The notes under the pieces were generated by a model. That model had not been told where the DNA came from, did not search any database, and saw nothing but the letters and a program-made list of their open reading frames with translations. Shown in pieces: positions 1 to 6,642 of a DNA stretch of 12,495 nucleotides. This DNA is from Pyramidobacter sp. GTDB taxonomy: Bacteria > Synergistota > Synergistia > Synergistales > Dethiosulfovibrionaceae. Numbering within the stretch: the stretch's first letter is position 1; every line of letters begins with the position of its first letter. The stretch spans positions 1 through 12,495 of the forward strand of contig JAGAYQ010000157.1 in assembly GCA_017940445.1 (NCBI GenBank), read 5' to 3'. The translations under genes were made by a program, and so were the position numbers.

Positions 1-79
1 CAGCGATGACATGATCGCCGCGATGGACCGCGAAGCCGACGAGCTGCTGGACGAGGTCCGCAGCCGCAACGGCGAGTAG
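1..79 (+). CDS. C-terminal end of an unidentified protein (partial)
   Basis: An open frame enters from the left edge (first full codon at 2) and ends at a TAG at 77-79. The 25 visible residues are charged and helix-prone, reading SDDMIAAMDREADELLDEVR and then SRNGE. That suggests a C-terminal amphipathic helix or coiled coil, but no family can be recognised from so little. Support for it being a real gene end is indirect: codon use matches the neighbours, the frame is open to the edge, and a bidirectional terminator follows about 60 bp downstream. It converges on nudC. Confidence 0.6.
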   Translation, partial: SDDMIAAMDREADELLDEVRSRNGE

Positions 80-91
80 CGGAGATTCAAG

Positions 92-133
92 TTCAAAGCC
101 AGCACGAAGACACAAAGGCCCAAAGACACAAAG
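92..133. repeat. Left arm of an inverted repeat made of 8-bp units
   Basis: The arm begins TTCAAAGCCAGCAC, continues with one GAAGACAC unit and AAAGGCCC (to 121), and then a further AAAGACACAAAG run. The 30 bp at 92-121 recur in inverted orientation at 243-280, where one extra AAAGACAC unit is present. The arms enclose the terminator hairpin at 142-188. Octamers of the type AAAGACAC/GAAGACAC occur between genes in many unrelated bacteria as far as I recall; their role is not established. Confidence 0.8.
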
Positions 134-141
134 AAGAAAAT

Positions 142-188
142 AAAAAATTCCGCACGGCATAGTTTTTTTCTGCCGTGCGGAATTTTTT
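142..188. terminator. Bidirectional intrinsic terminator between convergent genes
   Basis: A perfect 18-bp inverted repeat (142-159 with 171-188) surrounds an 11-nt loop. The GC-rich core CCGCACGGCA is flanked by six A on the left and six T on the right, so both strands give a stem followed by a U tract. It can end the plus-strand gene at 79 and the minus-strand nudC transcript, whose stop is at 297. Confidence 0.9.
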
Positions 189-242
189 AGTGAACGTGTT
201 CTTTTGCTTCGGCGAGGAACGCCTTAAAATTCGTTTTTCTTA

Positions 243-280
243 GGGCCTTTGTGTCTTCGTGTCTTTGTGCTGGCTTTGAA
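243..280. repeat. Right arm of the inverted repeat, one 8-bp unit longer
   Basis: This reads GGGCCTTT, GTGTCTTC, GTGTCTTT and GTGCTGGCTTTGAA, the reverse complement of 92-121 apart from one additional 8-bp unit. It lies in the 3' untranslated part of nudC. A further short dyad (AAATTCG at 227-233, CGAATTT at 287-293) brackets it. The difference of exactly one unit suggests slippage-type variation. Confidence 0.8.
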
Positions 281-296
281 TTTTAACGAATTTGCT

Positions 297-1082
297 CTAA
301 TCCCGCGTCACGCCGTGGCGCTTGAGAAAGTCACGGATCAGCCAGCCGGCGACGGTGATCGTGCCGGGGACGTTTTGCGGCACCTCGTCGGGCGCGAACC
401 ATCCGGCTTTTTCGATCTCGACGCCGTCGGCGTGCAGCTCGCCGCTTTTCCATCTGGCACGGGCGGCCAGCATCAGCGAGCGGGGGAACGGCCAGTACTG
501 GCTGTACAGGTATTCGATGCTGTCGCGGTCGACTTCGATGCCCACTTCCTCGCGCACCTCGCGCACGATCGCGTCCTCGATCGACTCGCCGACTTCGAGA
601 AACCCGGCCAGCACGCTGTAGCGGCCCGTCTTGTTCATCTTGTTGACGGCCAGAAGCAGCTTGCCGTCTCGCTCCACGGCAACGATCATGGCCGGACAGA
701 TGACGGGAAAGAGCATGTGCCCGCACTTGGGGCATTTCATCGCGCGCTCGTCGGCGGGCGACTGCACCATCTTCGTGCCGCAACGGCCGCAGTACTGAGC
801 CTGCGCCTTCCAGTCCATCAGCCCCCAGGCGGTTGACATGGCTTTGAAGGCTTCCATGCCGAAGCGCTCGCCGAAGGCGCGGCGGTCGACCGCCTCCCAG
901 CCCTCCGGCAGAACGGCGTCGCGAGCTACGCGCCCCCATGAACAGCCGCGCGGCTCAAGCGAGCCGAACGATCCGAAATCGGCCAGCGGCAGTGCCGCCG
1001 CCTGCTGGGCATCGGGCAGCTCGCCGCGGAAAAAGAGCAGACTGCCGCCCTGGAAAATAAACGCTGCGTTTTCTTTAACCAT
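297..1082 (-). CDS. nudC: NudC-type NAD(H) pyrophosphatase (Nudix hydrolase)
   Basis: NudC hydrolyses the pyrophosphate of NAD(H) to NMN(H) and AMP; family members also remove NAD caps from RNA 5' ends. The 261 residues match the usual length. A four-cysteine zinc ribbon (C98, C101, C117, C120) precedes a complete Nudix box from G160 to I182 (G-x5-E-x7-REVREEVGI). The NudC signature SQPWPFPxS follows as SQYWPFPRS (194-202), with Tyr replacing the usual Pro. The N-terminal ~90 residues form the poorly conserved first domain. Its ATG overlaps the upstream gene's stop by 8 bp (1075-1082), so translation is probably coupled; no separate strong ribosome site is needed. Function by family is very likely; NAD versus capped-RNA preference cannot be told from sequence. 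Confidence 0.9.
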   Translation of the reverse strand: MVKENAAFIFQGGSLLFFRGELPDAQQAAALPLADFGSFGSLEPRGCSWGRVARDAVLPEGWEAVDRRAFGERFGMEAFKAMSTAWGLMDWKAQAQYCGRCGTKMVQSPADERAMKCPKCGHMLFPVICPAMIVAVERDGKLLLAVNKMNKTGRYSVLAGFLEVGESIEDAIVREVREEVGIEVDRDSIEYLYSQYWPFPRSLMLAARARWKSGELHADGVEIEKAGWFAPDEVPQNVPGTITVAGWLIRDFLKRHGVTRD

Positions 1083-2013
1083 TCAGTCCAAACCAGGCTT
1101 TCGCGACCCACACGGCCAGCATCGCTGCAAGCGACACGCCGATGGTCATCAGCACCATTTCGACGAAGACGATGAAATACGTCTCCTGACGCACGACGGA
1201 GGCAAAAAACGCCAGCAGCGCCAGCACAGCCGCGGCGGCAAGCAGGCTGGCCATCATCGAGCCCCAGGCGCCGCCGCCGTAGAAGAACGGAGCGACGAGC
1301 AGTACCGAGGCGATCACGCCCAGCACAAATGCGCTGAACGCGGCGCCGGCGGGACGCTGACGGCCCGTAGCGGCCTTCTGCGATGAATAGCCGGTCACGG
1401 CCGCAGCGAGCGCGGCGGCAACGCCGGTGCAGAATCCCGCGACAGCCACTGCGCGCTTGTCGTTGAGCGCGGTGATAAATCCCGCCAGCGAACCGGTGAT
1501 CAGCAGCACGGCGCTGTACAGCCCCGTGACGATGGAGCCGATGCCGCGCAGACCTTCCAGATTGATGACTTCGCGGAGCTGGATGCGGTGCTTTTCGCCG
1601 CTTTCGCTGACAGACGCGGCTTCGGGGATCTCGTCAGCCGTTGCGGCAAAGTAGGGGCGCGCTTCGGCCTCGCCCGCTTCCAGACGGCTGATCACGAACG
1701 AGCTGCCGAACAGGCGGGAGAGCAGACGCCAGCCCCACACCTTGAGCAGCGGCGCTTTGCCCTTTTTGTCGGTCCAGCGCGAAAGCGTCTCAGCGTTCAC
1801 GCTCTTTTCGCCTGCGACGCGCATCAGCATCTCGCCGCCGCGTCCGGTGACTCTTCTCGCTAAAAATTTGTACACCGCGCTGGCCATCGCCTCGCGCTTC
1901 TGCATCTCGGCGACGATCTTCACCGTGTCGGGACGCGGTCCTTTCGCGGGCGTCTCGCCGCTGCCGCTGCGGTATTCCATCTGCGAAGCTGAATTCTTGA
2001 TGTTCTCGTCCAT
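1075..2013 (-). CDS. MbfA-like membrane protein: degenerate ferritin-like domain plus VIT1/CCC1-like domain
   Basis: The layout matches MbfA-type proteins, in which a ferritin-like helical domain precedes a five-helix VIT1/CCC1 iron-transport domain. Numbering here counts from the upstream ATG at 2019. Residues about 35-155 are the ferritin-like part. Helices lie near 162-186, 190-212, 225-248, 252-276 and 282-307, with the VIT-like hallmark TGSLAGFITAL in helix 1. The start at 2013 is preferred because AGGGAGG sits 7 nt before it, but only 1 nt before the ATG at 2019. Expected ligands seem missing: ExxH-type positions read K/N (about 72-75) and G/H (about 141-144), the helix-1 Asp is Ser (about 169), and the helix-2 Glu is Gly (about 210). 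Those positions come from consensus recalled from memory. Family assignment is fairly secure; iron transport activity is doubtful. It is first in a unit with nudC. Confidence 0.75.
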   Translation of the reverse strand: MDENIKNSASQMEYRSGSGETPAKGPRPDTVKIVAEMQKREAMASAVYKFLARRVTGRGGEMLMRVAGEKSVNAETLSRWTDKKGKAPLLKVWGWRLLSRLFGSSFVISRLEAGEAEARPYFAATADEIPEAASVSESGEKHRIQLREVINLEGLRGIGSIVTGLYSAVLLITGSLAGFITALNDKRAVAVAGFCTGVAAALAAAVTGYSSQKAATGRQRPAGAAFSAFVLGVIASVLLVAPFFYGGGAWGSMMASLLAAAAVLALLAFFASVVRQETYFIVFVEMVLMTIGVSLAAMLAVWVAKAWFGLNG

Positions 2014-2072
2014 GGTCATGCCTCCCTGATGTGTGATCGAAAAAATGTCCGAGTTGGCGGATAAAATATCAT

Positions 2073-2101
2073 ATTATAAGCAAGCAAATTATATCATGAA
2101 G
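2073..2101 (-). promoter_or_regulatory. Candidate promoter of the mbfA-like/nudC unit
   Basis: The AT-rich stretch upstream of the start has two perfect TATAAT hexamers on the minus strand, at 2073-2078 and 2088-2093. For the first, a weak -35 (CTTCAT, 2096-2101) lies 17 bp away. Neither has a good -35, so an activator may be needed or the start point may differ. Position between an upstream terminator and the gene supports a promoter here. Confidence 0.4.
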
Positions 2102-2136
2102 CCGTAACTAAAGAAAGATGTTTTTCGGCTTACGGC
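2101..2136. repeat. Inverted repeat GCCGTAA / TTACGGC upstream of the mbfA-like gene
   Basis: Seven-bp arms at 2101-2107 and 2130-2136 are separated by 22 bp. An alternative pairing, AAGCCG (2099-2104) with CGGCTT (2126-2131), overlaps it. It has no U tract on either side and lies just upstream of the candidate -35, so it may be a regulatory site rather than a terminator. Function unknown. Confidence 0.4.
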
Positions 2137-2146
2137 GCCCGAGCAC

Positions 2147-2178
2147 AAAAAAAGGAAAGCCCCGGCACGGGACTTTCC
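2147..2178 (-). terminator. Intrinsic terminator of the carboxylate operon
   Basis: On the minus strand, GGAAAG-T-CCCG, loop TGC, CGGG-G-CTTTCC is followed by seven T (complement of A at 2147-2153). It begins about 8 nt after the DUF6282 gene's stop and separates this operon from the mbfA-like unit. Confidence 0.88.
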
Positions 2179-2185
2179 GTTTTCT

Positions 2186-3031
2186 TTATGAGCGGCGGAT
2201 GCCGAGCAGCTTTTCCGGCGTCGTGCGGAACATCATCGTCAGCTCGCCGTCGGTGAAGCCTTCTTTTGCCATCACCTGGGCGTACAGCTCCAGACCCTCG
2301 TCAGAGTAAGGCGACTTTGGCTGGCCGAAGTCGGTGGACAGGATCACGTTCTCCACCCCGACGGCGCGGATCTGTTCGGCGACGATATGCGCCGGCGTAC
2401 GGTCGTAGTACGTCGTGAAATAGCAGTGCTCGATCACCGCGCCGAGCGAGACGGCTTCCTGCTGCTGTTCAGTCGTGTAGCAGTCGGCCGGATTGTCGGC
2501 ATGGGTGACGAGCGCCTGCACGCCCTGAGCAGCGCATTCGCGAACGACGACCAGGCCTTCTTCGGCGCTGATGTGGCCGGTGGCGACGATCATGCCGTAA
2601 CGCTTCGCCATAGCGATCACGGCAGCCGCTTCCGGCCGCAGCGAGCCGTCGGCGGCACACACGGCGATGCCGTCGGCGACGGGCGTCTCGGGCTTGGTGC
2701 GGGCGTGGAAGGCGCGGTAGGCGAGCGCGTCCATCGTCGGGAACCAGACGACACGGCCGCCCATCTTGCCGCATGACTCGACCGCCGCGGGGTTGAGCGC
2801 GCCCTGCGAGTTATTCAGCGTCACGCCGCCGAAAAAGCGCAGCTCGGGGAACTGCTCGTTCAGCAGCGCTGCGCGCGGAGCTGTGTCAGCGTAGTGGCAC
2901 TTGATCAGCGCCCCCGCCAGGCCGCAGGTGCGAAAACGGCGCGCCAGCTCCAGATCGGAACACTTGCGCGGTCCCACGTCGGGAGCGGTGTGGATGTGCA
3001 TCTCATACGCGCCGCGAAGAAGTTCAAGCAT
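2186..3031 (-). CDS. DUF6282-type amidohydrolase-like protein
   Basis: The protein has 281 residues and the metal-site pattern of a TIM-barrel amidohydrolase. It shows HIH near the N-terminus (H12, H14), IKCH (K44, H46), TGH (H153), VTH (H177), EH (H202), and a late Asp in STDFG (D234). The segment HIHTAPDVGPRKCSDLELA and VVWFPTMDA resemble the DUF6282 family as I recall it; no member has a reaction known to me. It lacks a signal peptide and is probably cytoplasmic. AGGAGG lies 8 nt before the ATG at 3031. It is last in the operon, after a DASS permease, and only 71 bp with a terminator hairpin separate them, so expression probably depends on readthrough. A hydrolytic or lactonase-like step on the imported acid is plausible but is inference. 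Confidence 0.75.
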   Translation of the reverse strand: MLELLRGAYEMHIHTAPDVGPRKCSDLELARRFRTCGLAGALIKCHYADTAPRAALLNEQFPELRFFGGVTLNNSQGALNPAAVESCGKMGGRVVWFPTMDALAYRAFHARTKPETPVADGIAVCAADGSLRPEAAAVIAMAKRYGMIVATGHISAEEGLVVVRECAAQGVQALVTHADNPADCYTTEQQQEAVSLGAVIEHCYFTTYYDRTPAHIVAEQIRAVGVENVILSTDFGQPKSPYSDEGLELYAQVMAKEGFTDGELTMMFRTTPEKLLGIRRS

Positions 3032-3048
3032 CGTTAAAACCTCCTATG

Positions 3049-3087
3049 AAAAAATCGCGCCGGACAGTGCGAAAACATCCGGCGCGA
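3049..3087 (-). terminator. Intercistronic intrinsic terminator after the DASS permease
   Basis: A perfect 10-bp stem (TCGCGCCGGA 3055-3064 with TCCGGCGCGA 3078-3087) and 13-nt loop are followed on the minus strand by six T. The T tract ends about 2 nt before the ribosome site of the DUF6282 gene, leaving no room for another promoter. It is probably a partial terminator that lowers expression of the last gene. Confidence 0.85.
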
Positions 3088-3102
3088 AAAAAGCTCAAAA
3101 AC

Positions 3103-4356
3103 TTAGTAGGGCAGATAGAACGGGATCACGGCGATGATGACGATGTAGGTGAGGAACAGCATCGGCAGACCGACTTTGATGTAGTCCATGAACTTGTACT
3201 GCGTCCAGCCGACCGTCATCATGTTCTGAGGCGCGGCGAACGGCGTGGCGTACGAAGCGGCGCCGGCCAGCGTGATGATCATGCAGATGGGGTAGGGGCT
3301 GACATTGATCGCCTTGGCGATCGACACGCCGATAGGCATGAACAGCATGATCGTGGGGATGTTCGACATGAACTGCGTCAGGATCGCCGCGGCGAAGAAG
3401 ATCACCGTCGTGATCATGAACGGCGAGGGATTGTCGCCCAGCACCTGAAGGATCAGCTTGGCCACGGCGTCGCCCGCGCCGCTGTTCTTGAAGCCGGCGG
3501 AGATGGCCGTCAGCGAGCCGACGAGCAGCATGCAGTTCCAGTCGATGGCGGCGATCGATTCCTTGACCGTCATGCACTTCGTTCCCATGATGACCAGCGA
3601 GCCGATGACGGCGGCGATGTGCATGGGCATGTTCTTGGGAGCGGCCGCAATGACGACGAGCACAGCGGCCATCGTCAGGCAGGCGATCGTCGCCTTCGTG
3701 CGGTCAAAGGGCTTCTTCTCGACCTTGGCGAACTCGGGGATGTAGCCCGTGTCCGGGATGAACTTCATGCCGATGAACGTGAAGTACAGCGAGCCGATGA
3801 TGCAGATGCCAAGGCCAAAAGGCGTGATGCCGAAGAAGCCAAACGGCTCAAGGCCGAGCTTGGCCATCAGGTTGGCGGCCGAAGCGTTGCTGCCGACGCC
3901 GACCAGCGTCACGAAGCCGCCGAACTGAGCGCCGAAGAGCAGCGCCATCAGCGTGCGGGAAGCGCCGCAGCCGGCCGACATGCACATGGCCGTGACCAGC
4001 GGGGCCATGGCGGTCATGACGCCGATGTTGGAGCAGATCGACGACAGGGCGCAGGACACGATCAGCGTGGCGAGGACGATGTTGCGCTCGCTCTTGCCGG
4101 TGATCTTGACCATCTTCTCGCCGATGATGTCGGTGATACCCGTGTGGAACAGCGATGAGCCGACGATCATCATGCCCGCCAGCAGCACGATCGTTGTGCT
4201 GTTGTAGCCGGCAAAGATGTCCTTGATCGGGATGATGCCCGCGTAGGCGTAGGCGATCGAAGCGCCGATAGCCGTCACCAGGATCGGCACCGGCTCCCAG
4301 ATGAACAGAGCGATCATCACGGCAAGGATGATCAGAGCGACAGTCATTTGACTCAT
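3103..4356 (-). CDS. DASS/SLC13-family anion (carboxylate) permease
   Basis: A very hydrophobic 417-residue protein with about eleven or twelve membrane segments. It carries the two repeat signatures of divalent-anion:Na+ symporters in variant form: SNIGVMTAMAP in the first half and MSNIPTIMLFMPIG in the second (classical SNT motifs become SNI and SNIPT). A late ASYATPFAAPQN segment matches the conserved loop before the last helices. Such proteins usually take up di- or tricarboxylates or sulfate with Na+; the substrate here is unknown. An upstream TTG at 4377 keeps the frame open, but the ATG at 4356 is preferred because AGAGGTG lies 9 nt before it. It follows tctA across a terminator and precedes the DUF6282 gene. 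Two unrelated carboxylate transporters in one operon are unusual. Confidence 0.85.
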   Translation of the reverse strand: MSQMTVALIILAVMIALFIWEPVPILVTAIGASIAYAYAGIIPIKDIFAGYNSTTIVLLAGMMIVGSSLFHTGITDIIGEKMVKITGKSERNIVLATLIVSCALSSICSNIGVMTAMAPLVTAMCMSAGCGASRTLMALLFGAQFGGFVTLVGVGSNASAANLMAKLGLEPFGFFGITPFGLGICIIGSLYFTFIGMKFIPDTGYIPEFAKVEKKPFDRTKATIACLTMAAVLVVIAAAPKNMPMHIAAVIGSLVIMGTKCMTVKESIAAIDWNCMLLVGSLTAISAGFKNSGAGDAVAKLILQVLGDNPSPFMITTVIFFAAAILTQFMSNIPTIMLFMPIGVSIAKAINVSPYPICMIITLAGAASYATPFAAPQNMMTVGWTQYKFMDYIKVGLPMLFLTYIVIIAVIPFYLPY

Positions 4357-4382
4357 TTTCCAAAACACCTCTTGCAAAGATT

Positions 4383-4418
4383 ATTCGGGCAGCCAAGGGC
4401 ACCCGAGTATAGCCGAAT
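4383..4418. repeat. Imperfect palindrome ATTCGG / CCGAAT upstream of the DASS gene
   Basis: Six-bp arms at 4383-4388 and 4413-4418 enclose a competing CGGG/CCCG pairing (4386-4389, 4402-4405). A minus-strand TATACT (complement of 4406-4411) could be a -10 box, but any -35 would fall in the preceding terminator and is poor. It may be a leader hairpin or operator for the DASS gene. Confidence 0.35.
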
Positions 4419-4419
4419 C

Positions 4420-4456
4420 AAAAAAGCGGGGCGAAAACAAACAGGCTCCGCCCCGC
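4420..4456 (-). terminator. Intercistronic intrinsic terminator after tctA
   Basis: An 8-bp all-GC stem (GCGGGGCG 4426-4433 with CGCCCCGC 4449-4456) is followed on the minus strand by six T. It starts 18 nt after the tctA stop. The downstream DASS gene starts about 64 nt later with no convincing promoter, so partial readthrough is likely. Confidence 0.85.
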
Positions 4457-4473
4457 GAAAAAGACGGAAATAA

Positions 4474-5994
4474 CTACAGCTCTTCTTCCTCATTGGCGTT
4501 GGCTTCTTCAGCCAGGGCCGCGGCGTTGCGCGTCTTTCTCCAGCGCAGGAAGAACGGCGTCACGAACGAAATCACGGCCAGCACGATGAAGACAGCCGAG
4601 ATCGGCTTGGCGAAGAAGAAACTCCACTTACCGTCGCCGACCAGCATCGCCTGCTCAAAGTTGGCCTCGATCATCGGTCCGAGGATGAAGCCGAGCACGA
4701 CAGGCGCAGTGGGCGTCTTGATCATCTTGAGGAAGTAGCCCAGCAGGCCGAACGCCAGCACCACCCAGATGTCGAACGGCTCATTGCGCAACGCGAACGA
4801 ACCGACCGTGCCGAGGATGAGGATGCCGCCGGAAAGCACCGTGGGCGAGATCTTGAGGATGCGCGGGAAGATGCGCACACCGGCAAGACCGATGAACAGG
4901 AAGAAGAAATGCGCGATGCCCAGGCTGAGGAACAGCGAGTAGATCAGCGGAGCCTGCTCCTGGAACAGGAACGGACCGGGCTTGAGCCCCTGAATGGTGA
5001 GCGCGCCCAGGAAGATGGCCGACACCGCGTTGCCGGGGATGCCCAGCGTCAGCAGCGGCACCAGCGAGCCGCCGACGACGGCGTTGTTCGACGTTTCCGT
5101 AGCGACGATGCCGTCCATGCAGCCCGTGCCGAACTCTTCCTTGTGCTTGGAAAAACGCATCGCCTCATTGTAGGCGAGGAACGTGGCGATGCTCGTGCCC
5201 GCGCCGGGCAGGATGCCGACAAACGTGCCGATCACGGCCGACCGCACCAGATTGACCCAGCGTTTGACGAACTCGCTGATCGCCGGCACATGACCGGAGA
5301 GTGCGTTCATGTGCGATTCCTTGGCCTTCTTGACGATCATGTCGATCGCCTGCGGAAAGCTGAACAGACCGATCAGGCAGGGCACGATCTCGATACCGCC
5401 GTACAGGCCGGGGATGCCGTCGGCAAAACGCGGATAGCCCGTCAGCGGGTCGGTGCCGATGCAGCCCAGGAACATGCCCAGCAGACCGGCGAACAGACCG
5501 CGCGACATCGATTTGCCGGAGATGCTGGAGATGATCGTGATGCCGAACACCATGACCGCGAAGTACTCAGCCGGGCCGAACGACAGCGCCACTTTGGCCA
5601 GCGCCGGGGCGCAGAAACTGAGCACGGCGACGGAGAACAATCCGCCGATGAACGAACTGATCGTGGCGATGCCGAGCGCTTCGACCGCGCGGCCCTTCTG
5701 AGCCATCGGATAACCGTCGAGCGTCGTTGCCGCGCCGGCGGGCGTGCCTGGCGTGTTGATCAGGATCGCTGTGATCGCGCCGCCGTAGACGGAGCCGCAG
5801 TAGATGCCGCACAGCATCGCGAATCCCGAGGCCGGGGCCATGCCGTAGGTAAGCGGCACCGCCAGCGCTACGCCCATCGTCGAAGTGAGGCCGGGCAGAG
5901 CGCCGACGATGATGCCGACGAGCGTGCCGATAAAGTTGGAGACAAGAACGCTGGGAACGAGCGCTAATTTAAGAGCTTCCATCCAATCTAACAT
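4474..5994 (-). CDS. tctA: TctA, large permease subunit of a tripartite tricarboxylate transporter
   Basis: The 506-residue protein has the full length and typical features of TctA: about twelve membrane helices, the N-terminal VGIIVGALPGLTSTMGVALA glycine-rich segment, and YGGAITAILINTPGTPA with the family's proline-rich motif near residue 75-87. A second related stretch, GILPGAGTSIATFLAYN, falls in the second half, as expected for the inverted-repeat fold. The C-terminal tail is short and acidic (EEANANEEEEL). TctA forms the Na+- or H+-coupled inner-membrane channel with TctB and receives substrate from TctC. GGGAG lies upstream of the ATG at 5994. It follows tctB after a 15-bp gap and is certainly co-transcribed with it. 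The transported acid cannot be inferred. Confidence 0.95.
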   Translation of the reverse strand: MLDWMEALKLALVPSVLVSNFIGTLVGIIVGALPGLTSTMGVALAVPLTYGMAPASGFAMLCGIYCGSVYGGAITAILINTPGTPAGAATTLDGYPMAQKGRAVEALGIATISSFIGGLFSVAVLSFCAPALAKVALSFGPAEYFAVMVFGITIISSISGKSMSRGLFAGLLGMFLGCIGTDPLTGYPRFADGIPGLYGGIEIVPCLIGLFSFPQAIDMIVKKAKESHMNALSGHVPAISEFVKRWVNLVRSAVIGTFVGILPGAGTSIATFLAYNEAMRFSKHKEEFGTGCMDGIVATETSNNAVVGGSLVPLLTLGIPGNAVSAIFLGALTIQGLKPGPFLFQEQAPLIYSLFLSLGIAHFFFLFIGLAGVRIFPRILKISPTVLSGGILILGTVGSFALRNEPFDIWVVLAFGLLGYFLKMIKTPTAPVVLGFILGPMIEANFEQAMLVGDGKWSFFFAKPISAVFIVLAVISFVTPFFLRWRKTRNAAALAEEANANEEEEL

Positions 5995-6009
5995 ATCGCT
6001 CTCTCCCTT

Positions 6010-6441
6010 CTAGGCCAGCACGCCTTCGAGCAGACCGGCAGGCAGCAGCACGCCGAGCACGTCGTGGAACACGTAATAAAGCAGAGCTGCGAAAACGACC
6101 GAGATGACGACATGCGACACCTTGACGCGGCGGTCGATGACGACCATCCAGATGAAGTAGAACGCTGCCGTGGCGATCAAAAATCCGAGCGTGTGGAACG
6201 ACAGCAGATAGCAGAAAAACAAACCGATCGAGAAATACTTGTTGAAGCGGATCTCATCCGTTGGAGCGGTCGTCGATTTGCGCAACTTCCAGGCGTACCA
6301 GATCGAGACGAGCGCGCACAGCCCCATCAGCACGAGCAGAGCCTGCGGATAGGCGCGAACCTCTTCCGGCTCCAGGAGCGAGCGCCAGAGGAAGAAGATG
6401 ACGAAGATCACTTCAAGGAACAGCAGCCTGACAAGATACAC
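6010..6441 (-). CDS. tctB: TctB, small membrane subunit of the tripartite tricarboxylate transporter
   Basis: With the GTG start at 6441 this is a 143-residue, four-helix membrane protein, the usual TctB size. Helix 1 begins at once (YLVRLLFLEVIFVIFFLW), helices 2-3 include ALLVLMGLCALVSIWYAW and FFCYLLSFHTLGFLIATA, and helix 4 ends with VISVVFAALLYYVFHDVLGV. The frame stays open to a GTG at 6510 and has an ATG at 6483, but both lie inside a palindromic, mobile-looking element and have weak ribosome sites. By contrast GGGGG (6450-6454) sits about 8 nt before the GTG at 6441. The longer forms would add a non-hydrophobic leader not expected in TctB. Start choice is inference; identity rests on topology and position before tctA. 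Confidence 0.82.
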   Translation of the reverse strand: MYLVRLLFLEVIFVIFFLWRSLLEPEEVRAYPQALLVLMGLCALVSIWYAWKLRKSTTAPTDEIRFNKYFSIGLFFCYLLSFHTLGFLIATAAFYFIWMVVIDRRVKVSHVVISVVFAALLYYVFHDVLGVLLPAGLLEGVLA

Positions 6442-6467
6442 GGGCTTTTCCCCCTTTGTGATAATGA

Positions 6468-6622
6468 GGAAACGCTGATTCATTCGCCCGAGCCCTGCTG
6501 GGGCTTTCACCGTCTGGCTGCGTCGAAGCTCATCTCCATAGCCCTGCTATGCCTCTTCGCTTCTCCTTGCCAGACGACGAAATCCCTCGACAGTTCATCG
6601 GGCTCATTTAATCAGTGTCTCC
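6468..6622. mobile_element. MITE-like palindromic element between tctC and tctB
   Basis: The ends are imperfect terminal inverted repeats: GGAAACGCTGATTCATT at the left and, read inward from the right, GGAGACACTGATTAAAT (13 of 17 match). Both continue into GAGCCC (6490-6495 and 6600-6605). Further nested dyads are CGTCTGG/CCAGACG (6511-6517, 6570-6576), GAAGC/GCTTC (6525-6529, 6559-6563) and ATAG/CTAT (6538-6541, 6547-6550). At 155 bp with no coding capacity it fits a non-autonomous transposable element or large REP-type sequence. I see no clear target-site duplication. Confidence 0.55.
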
Positions 6623-6642
6623 ATAAAAGCCTCATACCAAAA

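Noticed and set aside
92..280. CRISPR-like repeats
   Set aside because: The units are only 8 bp, directly joined with no spacers, and the arms are inverted relative to each other; no cas gene is present.
2061..2079. Fur-box-like dyad near the mbfA-like promoter
   Set aside because: The AT-rich stretch is a partial dyad (7 of 9 pairs) but matches the GATAATGATAATCATTATC consensus poorly, so iron control cannot be claimed.
3046..4158. Plus-strand 370-codon frame opposite the DASS gene, highly charged (Asp/Arg/His)
   Set aside because: It is the antisense of a hydrophobic membrane protein and starts inside a terminator; the low-complexity charged composition is a mirror artefact. The similar 352-codon frame at 4909-5967 opposite tctA is rejected for the same reason.
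6453..6640. Target-site duplication around the MITE-like element
   Set aside because: Flanks read ATAATGA on the left and ATAAAAG on the right; the partial ATAA similarity is not positioned as a clean duplication directly abutting both ends.
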